From assembly GCA_964592235.1 (NCBI GenBank), contig CAZQCF010000006.1, forward strand, positions 1-64,000: 64,000 bases of DNA, in the 5' to 3' direction. Below the pieces are notes generated by a model. That model was not told the origin of the DNA. It searched no databases and worked only from the letters and a program-made list of their open reading frames with translations. Position numbers and translations under genes: made by a program. Below are positions 52,020 to 61,342 of this stretch, one piece after another (position 1 is the first letter of the stretch; every line of letters begins with the position of its first letter). Source of the DNA: PLA3 sp964592235. Its GTDB lineage: Bacteria; Planctomycetota; Phycisphaerae; UBA1845; UTPLA1.

Positions 52020-53825
52020 ATGCCGGCCAACCCGATTCTCGTGCGCGTGGTCAGCGCCGGCGGTCGTCGGATTCAGCATCTGTGGATTCGCGCGGGATAC
52101 GTCGCGATCCTCGCGTTCGCCGTGGTGATCGGGGTCGTCGTCATTCGCAGCCAGGGGCAATCCAGCCTGTCGGAACTGGCCAAGAACGCGTCGCAGGTCT
52201 TTCGCGTTCTGTCGATCATCCAGCTTCTCATGGTGTGCATCATCGCGCCGGTCTTCGCCTCGGCCGCCATCACGCAGGAGAAAAACTCCCAGACGTTTAA
52301 CATTCTGCTTTCCACGCCGCTCACCAACGGCCAGATCGTTCTCGGCTCGCTCCTGTCGCGCCTCTATTTTGTTGTCAATCTTCTGCTCGCCGGTGTGCCG
52401 CTTTTCTGCATCATGATGGTCTACGGCGGCGTCACCGGTCGCGAGATCATGCTCTCCAGCGCGCTGGCCGCGAGCACCGCGCTGCTCACCGGCTCCATCG
52501 CCATCGCCATCAGCGTCATTAAGATCGGCACCGGTCGAACCATTTTCTCGTTCTACCTCGCCATCGCCACGTACCTGATCGTCATGATCTTCCTCGCCGA
52601 AGTTCCGGCGCTGATTCCGACGGAGTCGCCTCCGCCCCCGGGGAACTTCGCCGGCAGCCGCATGAGTTGGCTCGCGCCCTTTCATCCCTTCTTGTCGCTC
52701 TGGGTCGTGCTCGGTCTGACTCCCGCGCCGGAACTCGGCACGGTCAGTCATTACGGTTTCCCGATGGCTTACTGGCTGGCTTATCCGCACTTGAGTTTCA
52801 TCGCGATGACCGTGCTCGCATCGCTGCTGCTGGTGATCTTGTCGGTGTTTTTTGTTCGGCGCGGCGCGAAGGAGGGCGAAGACACGTTCTGGTCGCGCGT
52901 ATTCCGCAATCGGCGCCGGATCGAGGTCGAAGCGGGCGAGCAGACCCGTAAGCCGCGGCACGTGTGGGAAAATCCCGTCGCCTGGCGGGAGAGCGTCAGC
53001 GGCGCGGCCGCCGGCGGCGGGCGGCTCATGCGCGGGGTGGTTATCGGTGGCGGGGCGGTCGTCGCGCTCGGCGCGCTGTTCGCCTACGGAACCGGCTCGT
53101 TCGATGCCCGGCAGACGCAGGCCATGCTCTTCGGTATCGTGTCGGTGGAATTGTTCATTGCGCTGTTCATCGCTACGGCCACTGCGGCCACGTCGTTGAC
53201 GCGCGAGAAGGAGTCGGCCACGCTGGAGCTGTTGCTCTCCACGCCGCTCACCAGCAGTCAGATCATCCGCGGCAAGATTCGCGGATTGATCGCCGCGACC
53301 GGTCCGCTACTGGCCATTCCGTATGCCACCGTTATGGCATTCTTTCTGCTCGATCTCGTCAAACGGCGACCCGCCGGGACCGGGCCGGTGGTCCATCCCG
53401 AGTCGCTGCTGACCCTGCCGGTTCTGTTTGTCGCATTCACCGCTTTCGCCTGCGTCATCGGCTTGGACCGCTCGATCAAGAATCGCAAGACGCTGACCGC
53501 CGTGTTCACCAGCATGGCGATGGTGATCTTCGTCTTCGCGCTTTCTTCGGCCTGCGTGGTGCCGCTGCGGGGTAGCGAGAGCCATTCGTTTACCGCGGCG
53601 CTCATGTCCGTATCGCCTTCGAACGCGGCGTGGGTGGCGCTGGCGCCCCAATGGGCGCTCGAGCCGCCGGGCACGAAGCTCTCTTCGGTTGATCTTCGGT
53701 ACGCGCGGTATGCCGCCGCCGTCGCGGCCCTTTGCACGGCCGCCATCTACTTCGCCATCGTCCGAGGCCTTCACGGCAGCATGGTCCGCCAGTTTGACAT
53801 GATTATTCGCAAGCAGAGCGCATAG
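52020..53825 (+). CDS. ABC-2 permease with tandem-duplicated halves
   Basis: A 601-residue protein with 12 or so membrane helices. Two halves repeat the same signature: T-Q-E-K-N-S-Q-T-F-N-I-L-L-S-T-P-L-T and T-R-E-K-E-S-A-T-L-E-L-L-L-S-T-P-L-T, each followed by Q-I and G. So one chain carries both permease domains. From ATG 52020 there is no good ribosome site; the frame is open and protein-like up to CTG 51975, which has GGAG eight bases upstream. It works with the ATPase at 49686 to export an unknown substrate. Confidence 0.85.
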   Translation: MPANPILVRVVSAGGRRIQHLWIRAGYVAILAFAVVIGVVVIRSQGQSSLSELAKNASQVFRVLSIIQLLMVCIIAPVFASAAITQEKNSQTFNILLSTPLTNGQIVLGSLLSRLYFVVNLLLAGVPLFCIMMVYGGVTGREIMLSSALAASTALLTGSIAIAISVIKIGTGRTIFSFYLAIATYLIVMIFLAEVPALIPTESPPPPGNFAGSRMSWLAPFHPFLSLWVVLGLTPAPELGTVSHYGFPMAYWLAYPHLSFIAMTVLASLLLVILSVFFVRRGAKEGEDTFWSRVFRNRRRIEVEAGEQTRKPRHVWENPVAWRESVSGAAAGGGRLMRGVVIGGGAVVALGALFAYGTGSFDARQTQAMLFGIVSVELFIALFIATATAATSLTREKESATLELLLSTPLTSSQIIRGKIRGLIAATGPLLAIPYATVMAFFLLDLVKRRPAGTGPVVHPESLLTLPVLFVAFTAFACVIGLDRSIKNRKTLTAVFTSMAMVIFVFALSSACVVPLRGSESHSFTAALMSVSPSNAAWVALAPQWALEPPGTKLSSVDLRYARYAAAVAALCTAAIYFAIVRGLHGSMVRQFDMIIRKQSA

Positions 53826-53829
53826 GATC

Positions 53830-53854
53830 GGCCGGTCCGGTATCTGCACCGGCC
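53830..53854 (+). terminator. hairpin after the ABC operon
   Basis: GGCCGGT (53830-53836) pairs with ACCGGCC (53848-53854). It lies five bases after the permease stop. No T tract. Confidence 0.4.
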
Positions 53855-53943
53855 CGCTTGTGCATCCGGTGCAATCCCCTGGATCGCTTCCGCAGGCGGC
53901 CTGCCCATCATGCGTCAGGCTTCCCATGTCCGCGGTCTCAACG

Positions 53944-53949
53944 TACAAT
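53944..53949 (+). promoter_or_regulatory. predicted -10 element (TACAAT)
   Basis: TACAAT lies 115 bases before the chosen start at 54059 and supports that start over upstream in-frame codons. Confidence 0.4.
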
Positions 53950-54058
53950 GGTCGCTTTCCAGCCGGGTGGGTGCGGTGGAGGACCGCGGCGGTCGACGCA
54001 ACCCCCATTTATCCAAGATTGGTTTCCCCCCAGTTCGGCCTTTGGGCCGACAGACCGA

Positions 54059-55774
54059 ATGCCAGATCACCTTATCAATCTGCCGTTGATGCCGTCACCC
54101 CTCGCGGCGCTGCCGACCGAGGGCGGCTACTTTGACCCCATCAAGATCGTCGTCCTGCTCCTGATGCTGATCCTTTTTGCGCATACCGCGACCTGGGTCC
54201 AGGTCGACACGAAGAAGGTCCGCATGCAGCCCGGGCTTTGGGTGAGCATGGTCTTCTTTGGGGGTCTGGTCGGCTTGGTCTCGTGGTTGCTGGTACCGGT
54301 GTACTTCGTTGGATTGGTCGTCTATCTGGTGGTGTTCGGGGGCGCCTCCATCGCGTATGTGCTTCAGCGGAATCAGCGCGTCGGGCCGACGCAGACCGTC
54401 CTCACGATGGCTCACTTTCGGCGGCTGGGCAGCGGTGGCAACAAAGAAACCAGCGCGAAAGATGCCCAGGATCGAACGCGCATCAAGGATGCAAACGGCA
54501 AGACGCCGGAATGGCCCAAGGATCCCGATCAGGCGGCCGGCTACCAGGCGATGCAGGATTTGCTGTTCGATGCGATCTGGCGGCGTAGCAGCGACGTGCG
54601 GATGGATCTCGTGCCCGGTCAGCCGCTGAAGATTGTGTATCGCGTGGACGGCGTGGATCGCCTTCGCGAGCCGATCGAAGAGGCGGTGGCGACGATCATC
54701 TTCGCGCATCTCAAGCGTGTGGCGGGGCTGAATCCGGAGGAGAATCGCCGGCCGCAAAGCGGCAGCTTCAAGGCGTCGATCGGCGCCGGCGGCAAGGGCG
54801 ACAAGACAGCGCAGGTGGAAGTGCGCACGTCCGGCAGCAGCGCCGGGCAGCGCATGATCCTGAAGCTGATCTCCGAGGAGCAGAAGTTCCGACTGCCGGA
54901 CATCGGCCTGGCCAAGCTGCAACTGGATCAATTGCAGCCGCTGGTGACAGAGACCAAATCGGGCGTGTTTCTCGTCTCCGGGCCGAAGCAGAGCGGCATC
55001 ACCAGCACGTTGTATGCGATTCTTCGCACGCACGATGCGTTCCTCCAGAACATCCACACGCTGGAGATCGCCAAGAACATGGACGTGGAGAACATCACGC
55101 AGCACGTCTTCGATAGCCAGGGGGGCACGGTGACGTACGGCCGGCGGTTTCGCACGCTGCTGCGAACGGAGCCGGATGTCTGCATGTCGGGCGACATGCC
55201 CGATGCGGAGACGGCGCAGCTGGCCGCGGCCGCCGCGAAGCAGGGCAAGAAAGTTTACATTGGGCTCAATGCGAAGGACACGTTCCATGCCCTGCGGGCT
55301 TACCTCCAGGCCGTGAACGACCCGGCGCTGGCTGCCGCCGGGCTGCTGGGGGTTTCGTCGCAGCGGCTGGTGCGCCTGTTGTGTACGAATTGCCGCAAGG
55401 CGTACAAGCCCGATCCGGCGCTGCTCAAGAAGGGCAATCTGCCTACCGGGGAGAATCGCCCGTTCTACAGGCCGCCCAACCCGGATGAAGTCGAAGTTGA
55501 TAAGCGCGGCAACCCGATCATCTGCCAGGTCTGCCAGGGGGCGGGCTACCTCGGGCGGACGGGCGTGTTCGAGTTGCTGATTCTCGATGACGAGTTGCGC
55601 GGTCTGATCGCCGCGGGGAGTGATCTCGCCGCCGTCAAGACCGCTGCGCGAAAGAAGGGTATGGCCTACCTTCAGGAGGTCGCGTTGCTCAAGGTGTACG
55701 AAGGCCAGACGAGCATCAACGAAGTGCTGCGCGTGACAAAGGATCCCGCGCCGGCCGCCGCCGCACCGGCGTGA
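54059..55774 (+). CDS. GspE/PilB-family protein with degenerate ATPase motifs
   Basis: From ATG 54059 it has 571 residues; the frame extends to 53858. Two or three membrane helices lie in residues 28-100, unusual for a secretion ATPase. The rest follows the type II/IV secretion ATPase plan. Walker A reads G-P-K-Q-S-G-I-T-S-T (308-317), so the catalytic Lys is Ile314. Walker B reads D-V-C-M-S-G-D-M and the His-box has L-N-A-K in place of L-H-T. A tetra-Cys zinc site near the end (C-T-N-C and C-Q-V-C-Q-G) is intact. It is probably a structural pseudo-ATPase in the membrane. Confidence 0.8.
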   Translation: MPDHLINLPLMPSPLAALPTEGGYFDPIKIVVLLLMLILFAHTATWVQVDTKKVRMQPGLWVSMVFFGGLVGLVSWLLVPVYFVGLVVYLVVFGGASIAYVLQRNQRVGPTQTVLTMAHFRRLGSGGNKETSAKDAQDRTRIKDANGKTPEWPKDPDQAAGYQAMQDLLFDAIWRRSSDVRMDLVPGQPLKIVYRVDGVDRLREPIEEAVATIIFAHLKRVAGLNPEENRRPQSGSFKASIGAGGKGDKTAQVEVRTSGSSAGQRMILKLISEEQKFRLPDIGLAKLQLDQLQPLVTETKSGVFLVSGPKQSGITSTLYAILRTHDAFLQNIHTLEIAKNMDVENITQHVFDSQGGTVTYGRRFRTLLRTEPDVCMSGDMPDAETAQLAAAAAKQGKKVYIGLNAKDTFHALRAYLQAVNDPALAAAGLLGVSSQRLVRLLCTNCRKAYKPDPALLKKGNLPTGENRPFYRPPNPDEVEVDKRGNPIICQVCQGAGYLGRTGVFELLILDDELRGLIAAGSDLAAVKTAARKKGMAYLQEVALLKVYEGQTSINEVLRVTKDPAPAAAAPA

Positions 55775-55955
55775 GATACGTCGTCCCCGCCAACGGACGA
55801 TGACGCCAGTTGGGATTTGCTGTGAGAAGTCGTGCGCTGCTGCGGCGAGCAAGTTGCGGATCCGCCGGGGCGGACTCGGCGGCTAAATGTGGTTTTCCTG
55901 ATATCTCCCGGCCAACCGGGATTGACCGCTGACTACTGCTTCGAGGACCGCCGCC

Positions 55956-57740
55956 ATGTTGTTTTCCATCGCCGTCGGATTGATGGTCATCCTCGTCGCC
56001 GCCTACTGGGTCTACCAGGGCTTCTTGAGCGGCGTGATCATGTTCTTCGAGTGCGTCATCGCCGCGATGATTGCGTTCGGGTTCTATGAATCGGTCAACG
56101 GGCTATGGGCCGGGGCGCTGGGAAACGGTCTGGGGCAGCCGCTCGCGCTGATGCTGCTTTTCTTCGTCGTAGTCGTCGTGCTGCGCGTGCTGACCGACAA
56201 GTTGATCACCGGAAACGTGAAGTTGCCCGTGGCATTGGATCGCATCGGTGCGGGGTTGAGCGGGTTTTTCTCCGGGATGGTGCTCGTCGGCATGGCGCTC
56301 ATCGGGATTCAAATGCTTCCGATCAGCTCAAACGTGTTCGGCTGGGAGCGTGTGAGCACGAGCGCCGGCGGCGCAATCGTCCGGGGAGGTTTGTTCTTCA
56401 AGCCCGATGAGTTCACCCTCGGCCTGATGAATCTGCTCTCCAAGGGGCGTTTCGGAGGCGGCAACCCGCTCGCGCAGGCCAAGCCCGATCTGCTCATGGA
56501 TCTGTACTGCGCCCGCTCGTGCACGCAAACCGAGGATCGCCATGAAATTCCCTCCGATGCATTGGGCGTCCGCGCCTGGTGGGAGACTCGCGAAATTTCG
56601 ACTGTCAAGCAATCGCTGGAGAACGGCAATCTCGTCCGTGAATTCGAAGTCGCATCGCCGGTCGGCGCGACCAAGTTCATCGTGGTGAACGTGCGGGTCG
56701 CGTCGAGCGCCGCACACGCGGAGCATCCGGAGATTCGCTATCGGCTGCCGCAGTTCCGGCTGGTCGGGCCCGACCCGGCGACGGGCGGCACCCCGAGCGT
56801 CTATCCCGCGATCGGCTCAAGCGACCTCTACACGCATCACTCACACAACTATCGCGAGCTGGCCCGCGGGCAGCAGAGGCGCCTTGTTCGATTTAATCCG
56901 GAGACCCAGTTTATCCTCACCGCCTCGCACACCAAGGCGGTGCAGGAAAAAGACGGCAGTGGCTACCGGTTTGATGTCGCGTTCGAGGTGCCCGAGAACT
57001 TCACGCCGTGGTACATCGCCTTCAAGCGTGGCCCGCGACTGGAATTGACGAAGAAGCAATTCGTCGAGAAACCGCCGGCCTATGCCTCCACCGCTTCGGG
57101 CGGGCGTCAGGCGACCGCCGCGGCCGATGCGCCGCAGGTCGGCGAGGCCCCGGCCGGCGCGACGCATGTCTCGAACGTGACACAAGAGGGTACGGCCGTC
57201 ACCGACACGCTGCCGATCGCGCTGCCCAAGGCGCAGAATCTCGTCCAGTCGGCCGTGCAGGGCGATCGGATCGGCGATTGCCATTTCGCCATCAACGCGC
57301 CGGCCAGCGAGCCGGAGGGTGACGACGCGGTGACGCAGTTGCTCGTGCCTGATGGGAAGAAAATCGTCTTCCTTGGGGCAAAACAGTTGCAGGCCGAGAG
57401 CCTGTTTGGCAAGTCACTGAACTATGCTTCAAACGTCGCAGCGCAGATCAAGGTGACGGCCGACGACGGCAAGATGTACTACGCGCAGGGCGTCATCGCG
57501 AAGGCCAAGGTCGAAGGCAAATCGATGATTGAACTGCAGTACCACCCCGAGCCCGAGGTGCCCGAGCGCTGCCTCGCGAAGCCACGGCGCGTGACGACGA
57601 AGGCACTTCAGGCGACGCCCGAGGACGAGCGGTTCTTTGCCTACATTTTCGTTGTTGATCCGGGCGTCAAGCTCGTGAAGTTTCAATCCGGCGGGATGGG
57701 CTCGACGCAGCAGTTGAACATCGTCGTGCCCAACGATTAA
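55956..57740 (+). CDS. CvpA-like membrane protein with large extracytoplasmic domain
   Basis: A 594-residue protein. Residues 1-125 hold four to five helices with the CvpA pattern, including Y-Q-G-F-L-S-G and L-D-R-I-G-A-G-L-S-G-F-F-S-G. The remaining 450 residues are a beta-rich domain with no known family. CvpA is linked to envelope integrity and colicin V export. The gene follows the pseudo-ATPase by 181 bases and precedes the HtrA gene by 51 bases. Confidence 0.7.
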   Translation: MLFSIAVGLMVILVAAYWVYQGFLSGVIMFFECVIAAMIAFGFYESVNGLWAGALGNGLGQPLALMLLFFVVVVVLRVLTDKLITGNVKLPVALDRIGAGLSGFFSGMVLVGMALIGIQMLPISSNVFGWERVSTSAGGAIVRGGLFFKPDEFTLGLMNLLSKGRFGGGNPLAQAKPDLLMDLYCARSCTQTEDRHEIPSDALGVRAWWETREISTVKQSLENGNLVREFEVASPVGATKFIVVNVRVASSAAHAEHPEIRYRLPQFRLVGPDPATGGTPSVYPAIGSSDLYTHHSHNYRELARGQQRRLVRFNPETQFILTASHTKAVQEKDGSGYRFDVAFEVPENFTPWYIAFKRGPRLELTKKQFVEKPPAYASTASGGRQATAAADAPQVGEAPAGATHVSNVTQEGTAVTDTLPIALPKAQNLVQSAVQGDRIGDCHFAINAPASEPEGDDAVTQLLVPDGKKIVFLGAKQLQAESLFGKSLNYASNVAAQIKVTADDGKMYYAQGVIAKAKVEGKSMIELQYHPEPEVPERCLAKPRRVTTKALQATPEDERFFAYIFVVDPGVKLVKFQSGGMGSTQQLNIVVPND

Positions 57741-57791
57741 GCGTCGCGCCGTTCGACCACGCCCCGACGATCCGGACGGAGCCGATCGTTC

Positions 57792-59276
57792 ATGCCACGA
57801 ATCCGGAATCACTTTGCGCGGGTCTGGGCCATTGCCATGCTGGCGGCATGGTCCGCGCTCGTTGCGCAGTCCGCTGCGGGCGAGCCGACTTCCCAACCTG
57901 ACTCATCGCCGGATGCGTCGCGTACCGCGTCCGACTTCGCTGCATCCCAACCGGTAACGACTCCACCTGCGTCGCAACCGACCTCACCGATACCCGGTTC
58001 CGCCGCGGCGGGAACGCTTGTGGATCCGCTCGGCGATTTGGAACGCGCCGTCATGCGCCTGATCGATGACGCGTCGCCATGCGTGGTGGCCATTGCCGTG
58101 GAGCGGCGCGCCGCCCCGGCCGCCGTCGCGCGCGATCCGTTCGTCGCATCGGCCAGCGGCAGCGGCGTCATCATTCGCGCCGATGGGATGATCCTCACCA
58201 ACCAGCATGTCATCTCCGATGCGGCGACGATCCATGTGACGCTGCACGACGGGCGGCGGCTGCGCGCGCGGCGCGTCGCGGCGGACCCGCGGGCCGACCT
58301 GGCAGTGATCGCCGTCGCGGAGGATGGATTGGCGGTTGCGCCGCTGGCCGATGCTCGAAACTTGCGGCGCGGGGCGATTGTGCTGGCGCTGGGCAACCCG
58401 CTGGGGCTCGCCGCCGATGGTCAGGCCGCGGCGGCAATGGGCATCGTCAGCGCGATTGCGCGGCCGCTGCCCGAGACGTTTGGCCGCGACGAGGATCGCT
58501 ACTACGGCGACATGATTCAGACGACGGCGCAGATTCACCCGGGTCATTCCGGCGGGCCGCTGATCGACCGGCGCGGGCGGGTGGTCGGGATCATCGCGGC
58601 GGCGTCGCTGCCCCAGACGGGCGCCGAGCCGATCGCGTTCGCTATTCCACTGACGGCGCGCACGCGACTGGTCATCGACAAATTGCTGAATGGCGTGGAG
58701 CCGGATTATGGCTACGCCGGCGTGCGCGTCGGAAGCCTTGCGGAGCTGCGCGGCCGGCGCGACCGCGGCGGTGTGCTGCTGGAAACGGTCTTCGCCGATG
58801 GTCCGGCTCACGCGGCGGGCCTGCGCGATGGCGACATCGTCCTCGCTATCGAAGGCTCGACCGTCGACAGCGCCGACGAGTTCGTGCAGCGGGTCGGCGC
58901 GGCCGGGCCCGAGCGCACCGTGGAGATGGAGTACGAGCGGCAGGGTCGGCGGGGCCGTGCCAGCGTGACGCTCGCGCGCCGTCCGCCTGCGGAAACGCTG
59001 CCTGCGAGCATCGCGCCATTCATCTTTCGCGGCGCGACGCTGGGCGAGCCGGACGCCGCCACGCGCGAGGCAGGACGACTACCGACCGGCTGCCTGATGG
59101 TGCTGGTGGTTGCGAGTGGTTCGCCGGCCGATCGTGCAGGCTTGACGCCGGGCGACGTGATCGTGCGCATCGAGGGGCGACCGGTCGCGGGCGATGCCGC
59201 GCGACAGTTCTCCGACGCGAGCGGCGATGTTCTGCTGGGCTTGAGTCATGGCGGCAGCGTACTCGTGCGGAAATGA
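57792..59276 (+). CDS. HtrA/DegP-type serine protease with two PDZ domains
   Basis: A 494-residue exported protease with a signal peptide to about 29 and a Ser/Pro/Thr linker to 75. The triad is His139 (T-N-Q-H-V), Asp169 (R-A-D-L-A-V) and Ser253 in G-H-S-G-G-P-L. The usual G-N-S-G-G has His in place of Asn here. Two PDZ-like domains follow, at about 295-390 and 400-480. It degrades or refolds misfolded envelope proteins. Confidence 0.93.
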   Translation: MPRIRNHFARVWAIAMLAAWSALVAQSAAGEPTSQPDSSPDASRTASDFAASQPVTTPPASQPTSPIPGSAAAGTLVDPLGDLERAVMRLIDDASPCVVAIAVERRAAPAAVARDPFVASASGSGVIIRADGMILTNQHVISDAATIHVTLHDGRRLRARRVAADPRADLAVIAVAEDGLAVAPLADARNLRRGAIVLALGNPLGLAADGQAAAAMGIVSAIARPLPETFGRDEDRYYGDMIQTTAQIHPGHSGGPLIDRRGRVVGIIAAASLPQTGAEPIAFAIPLTARTRLVIDKLLNGVEPDYGYAGVRVGSLAELRGRRDRGGVLLETVFADGPAHAAGLRDGDIVLAIEGSTVDSADEFVQRVGAAGPERTVEMEYERQGRRGRASVTLARRPPAETLPASIAPFIFRGATLGEPDAATREAGRLPTGCLMVLVVASGSPADRAGLTPGDVIVRIEGRPVAGDAARQFSDASGDVLLGLSHGGSVLVRK

Positions 59277-59281
59277 GTTCT

Positions 59282-59316
59282 TGATAGCGAATAGCAAATG
59301 GCGAATCGCGAGGGGC
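59282..59316. repeat. GAATnnn heptad array
   Basis: TGATAGC, GAATAGC, AAATGGC, GAATCGC and GAGGGGC at 7-base steps from 59282, five bases after the HtrA stop. Confidence 0.6.
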
Positions 59317-59383
59317 AGACCGCAGCGCCGGATTTCAACGGGTGAGTCTTGCGGCGGGTCTATGGAGTTCCTTCGCGCACTCT

Positions 59384-59389
59384 TATAAT
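59384..59389 (+). promoter_or_regulatory. predicted -10 element (TATAAT) of apt
   Basis: A perfect TATAAT 27 bases before the apt start, leaving room for the AAAGGAT ribosome site. Confidence 0.5.
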
Positions 59390-59415
59390 GCCCGCCTCAC
59401 GAAAGGATCGACCAC

Positions 59416-59994
59416 ATGGCGCTCGATGGATTGCGACTCACCGGCGTGGACTGCCTCGCGAAGCTCCTGCGCGACGTACCTGATTTTCCCAAGCCCGGCA
59501 TCGTCTTCAAGGACATCACGCCGCTGCTGGGCGATTCGGCCGCGCTGTCGCTCGCGGTGGAGTTTCTCACGCAGCCATTCCGCGATCAGCACATTGACGT
59601 GGTCGTCGGCGCCGAGAGCCGCGGATTCATCTTCGGCACCGCTGTCGCGCGGAATCTGTCGGCCGGCTTCGTGCCGATTCGCAAACCCGGCAAACTGCCC
59701 GCCCGGACGCGCAAGGTGACGTATCAGCTTGAGTACGGGAGCGATTCGCTGGAGATCCACGAAGACGCGATCCGCCCCGACGCGCGCGTGCTGATGATCG
59801 ACGATCTGCTCGCCACCGGCGGCACGATGGTCGCCGCGTGCCAGTTGGTGCGCGAGCTGAAGGCCCACATTGTCGGCGTGGCCGTGCTGATCGAGCTGTG
59901 CTTCCTGAAGGGGCGGGACAAATTCCCCGGCCTGCCGGTGCATTCGGTGATCAAGATTCAGCCGGATGGCCACCGGATCGCTGCAGACTTCTGA
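59416..59994 (+). CDS. apt: adenine phosphoribosyltransferase
   Basis: A 192-residue enzyme. Visible are F-P-K-P-G-I-V-F-K-D-I-T-P near the start, A-E-S-R-G-F-I-F-G, R-K-P-G-K-L-P for adenine recognition, Y-Q-L-E-Y-G, and the PRPP loop V-L-M-I-D-D-L-L-A-T-G-G-T. It makes AMP from adenine and PRPP. It has its own -10 element and stands alone. Confidence 0.97.
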   Translation: MALDGLRLTGVDCLAKLLRDVPDFPKPGIVFKDITPLLGDSAALSLAVEFLTQPFRDQHIDVVVGAESRGFIFGTAVARNLSAGFVPIRKPGKLPARTRKVTYQLEYGSDSLEIHEDAIRPDARVLMIDDLLATGGTMVAACQLVRELKAHIVGVAVLIELCFLKGRDKFPGLPVHSVIKIQPDGHRIAADF

Positions 59995-60072
59995 AGAATA
60001 ATTCAATGGGTTCGGGCCGCGCGCAGCACGCAAGGTTGGCACCGCGCGCCATTCGATGTCGAGCGCAAGTCT

Positions 60073-60089
60073 GGTGGGCAATGCCCATC
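60073..60089. repeat. short hairpin repeat
   Basis: GGTGGGC, loop AAT, GCCCATC form a 7-bp stem with one G-T pair. It resembles the hairpins of element B near 29442 in its compact 3-base loop. It lies between apt and pilT. Confidence 0.4.
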
Positions 60090-60100
60090 CTATAGAAACA

Positions 60101-61234
60101 TCACACGCGCTGCATTTCTTCCAGGAACGCGCTGGGGTTGTTGGCCCATTTCTCGGCTTCCAGCGGCGTGATGTGGCCGGCGCGGACGAGATTGGCCAGC
60201 GAGCGCTCCAGCGTCGTCATGCGCTCCTCGGGCACGTCCTTGGTGCGCGTCTGCAACTGCGAATAAATCTGCTCCACCTTGCAATGGCGAATGAGATTTG
60301 AGCAGGCGTAGATGTTGTTCATGATCTCCATCGCCACGATGCGGCCTTCGCCTTTCGCGCGGGGGATTAGTTTCTGCGAGATGACGTGACTCAACCCGAG
60401 CGAAAGCTGGCTGGCGATTTCGTCCTGCTTGTTCGGCGGGAACATGTCGAGTACGCGCGTCAGCGTCCCGCGGGTGTCGCGCGTGTGCAGCGTGGAGAAC
60501 ACCAGGTGCCCGGTCTCGGCGGCCGTCAACGTCCACGAGGCGCTCTCGCGGTCGCGCATCTCACCGACGAAGATCACGTCCGGATCTTCGCGCAGGCAAT
60601 CGCGCAGGCCGCGCTCGAAGCTCGGCACGTCGCGCCCGACCTCGCGCTGCGAGATGATCGCCGCCTTGCTGTGCAGGCGATACTCGATGGGGTCCTCGAG
60701 TGTGATGATTCGGCAGGGTCGCGTCTGGGCGATGCGATCGACCAGCGAGGCGATGGTCGTGCTCTTGCCCGCGCCGGTGATGCCGGTCACAAGCACCAAC
60801 CCGTGCTGCCGGGCAACAATGTCGCGCCAGACGTTGTTGGGAAAGCCGATCTCCTCCACGGCCGGCGCTGACGACTCCAGCGCGCGGATGGCGATGGCCA
60901 GCCCCTCGTTCTCGTGAAAAAAATTCAGGCGGAACTGCATCGAGTCGGTCATGCACGAGCCGTCGGTCGAGCGGCCCTCGGCGAGGCGAGGCCATTCTTG
61001 CTCCGTCAGAAGACTCCGCGCGAGCTGTTCGACCGTCTCGCGCGTCAGCGGCGGACCTTTCATTTTCTGTAACTGACCATCAACGCGATAAACGGGCGGC
61101 ACGCCGGCCTTGATATGAAGGTCCGACACACGCAGACGGCCCAACTGCGCGAAGTAGTCCAGCAGATCGCGCATGGAAAGCGATCGGCCGTTGCCGAGGT
61201 CGTAGAGCTTGTCGTCGAGTGCGGGATGGGGCAT
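60101..61234 (-). CDS. pilT: type IV pilus retraction ATPase PilT
   Basis: ATG at 61234 is chosen; an in-frame TTG at 61264 would add ten residues. The 377-residue protein has the PilT N-domain (S-D-L-H-I-K-A-G-V-P-P), Walker A G-I-T-G-A-G-K-S-T, Asp box T-L-E-D-P-I-E-Y, Walker B D-V-I-F-V-G-E-M-R-D and His box T-L-H-T. All catalytic residues are kept, in contrast to the pseudo-ATPase at 54059. It depolymerises type IV pili for twitching. Other pilus genes are not adjacent. Confidence 0.92.
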   Translation of the reverse strand: MPHPALDDKLYDLGNGRSLSMRDLLDYFAQLGRLRVSDLHIKAGVPPVYRVDGQLQKMKGPPLTRETVEQLARSLLTEQEWPRLAEGRSTDGSCMTDSMQFRLNFFHENEGLAIAIRALESSAPAVEEIGFPNNVWRDIVARQHGLVLVTGITGAGKSTTIASLVDRIAQTRPCRIITLEDPIEYRLHSKAAIISQREVGRDVPSFERGLRDCLREDPDVIFVGEMRDRESASWTLTAAETGHLVFSTLHTRDTRGTLTRVLDMFPPNKQDEIASQLSLGLSHVISQKLIPRAKGEGRIVAMEIMNNIYACSNLIRHCKVEQIYSQLQTRTKDVPEERMTTLERSLANLVRAGHITPLEAEKWANNPSAFLEEMQRV

Positions 61235-61307
61235 GGGGCGGTTACTCGTTTGCTTCGCGGTCAAGGCGGGTTCGTTGCAGGTCGCGAAGCGGGTGGGCGG
61301 TTTGCGT

Positions 61308-61324
61308 CATCCCGGCGGGATGAT
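61308..61324 (-). terminator. short hairpin after the zinc-ribbon gene
   Basis: TCATCCC, loop GGC, GGGATGA: a perfect 7-bp stem 19 bases past the minus-strand stop at 61343. No T tract. Confidence 0.35.
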
Positions 61325-61342
61325 GGAAGTCGAACAATCATT

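Noticed and set aside
54095..55852. 585-codon minus-strand frame
   Set aside because: Antisense to the GspE-like gene, with no motif of its own.
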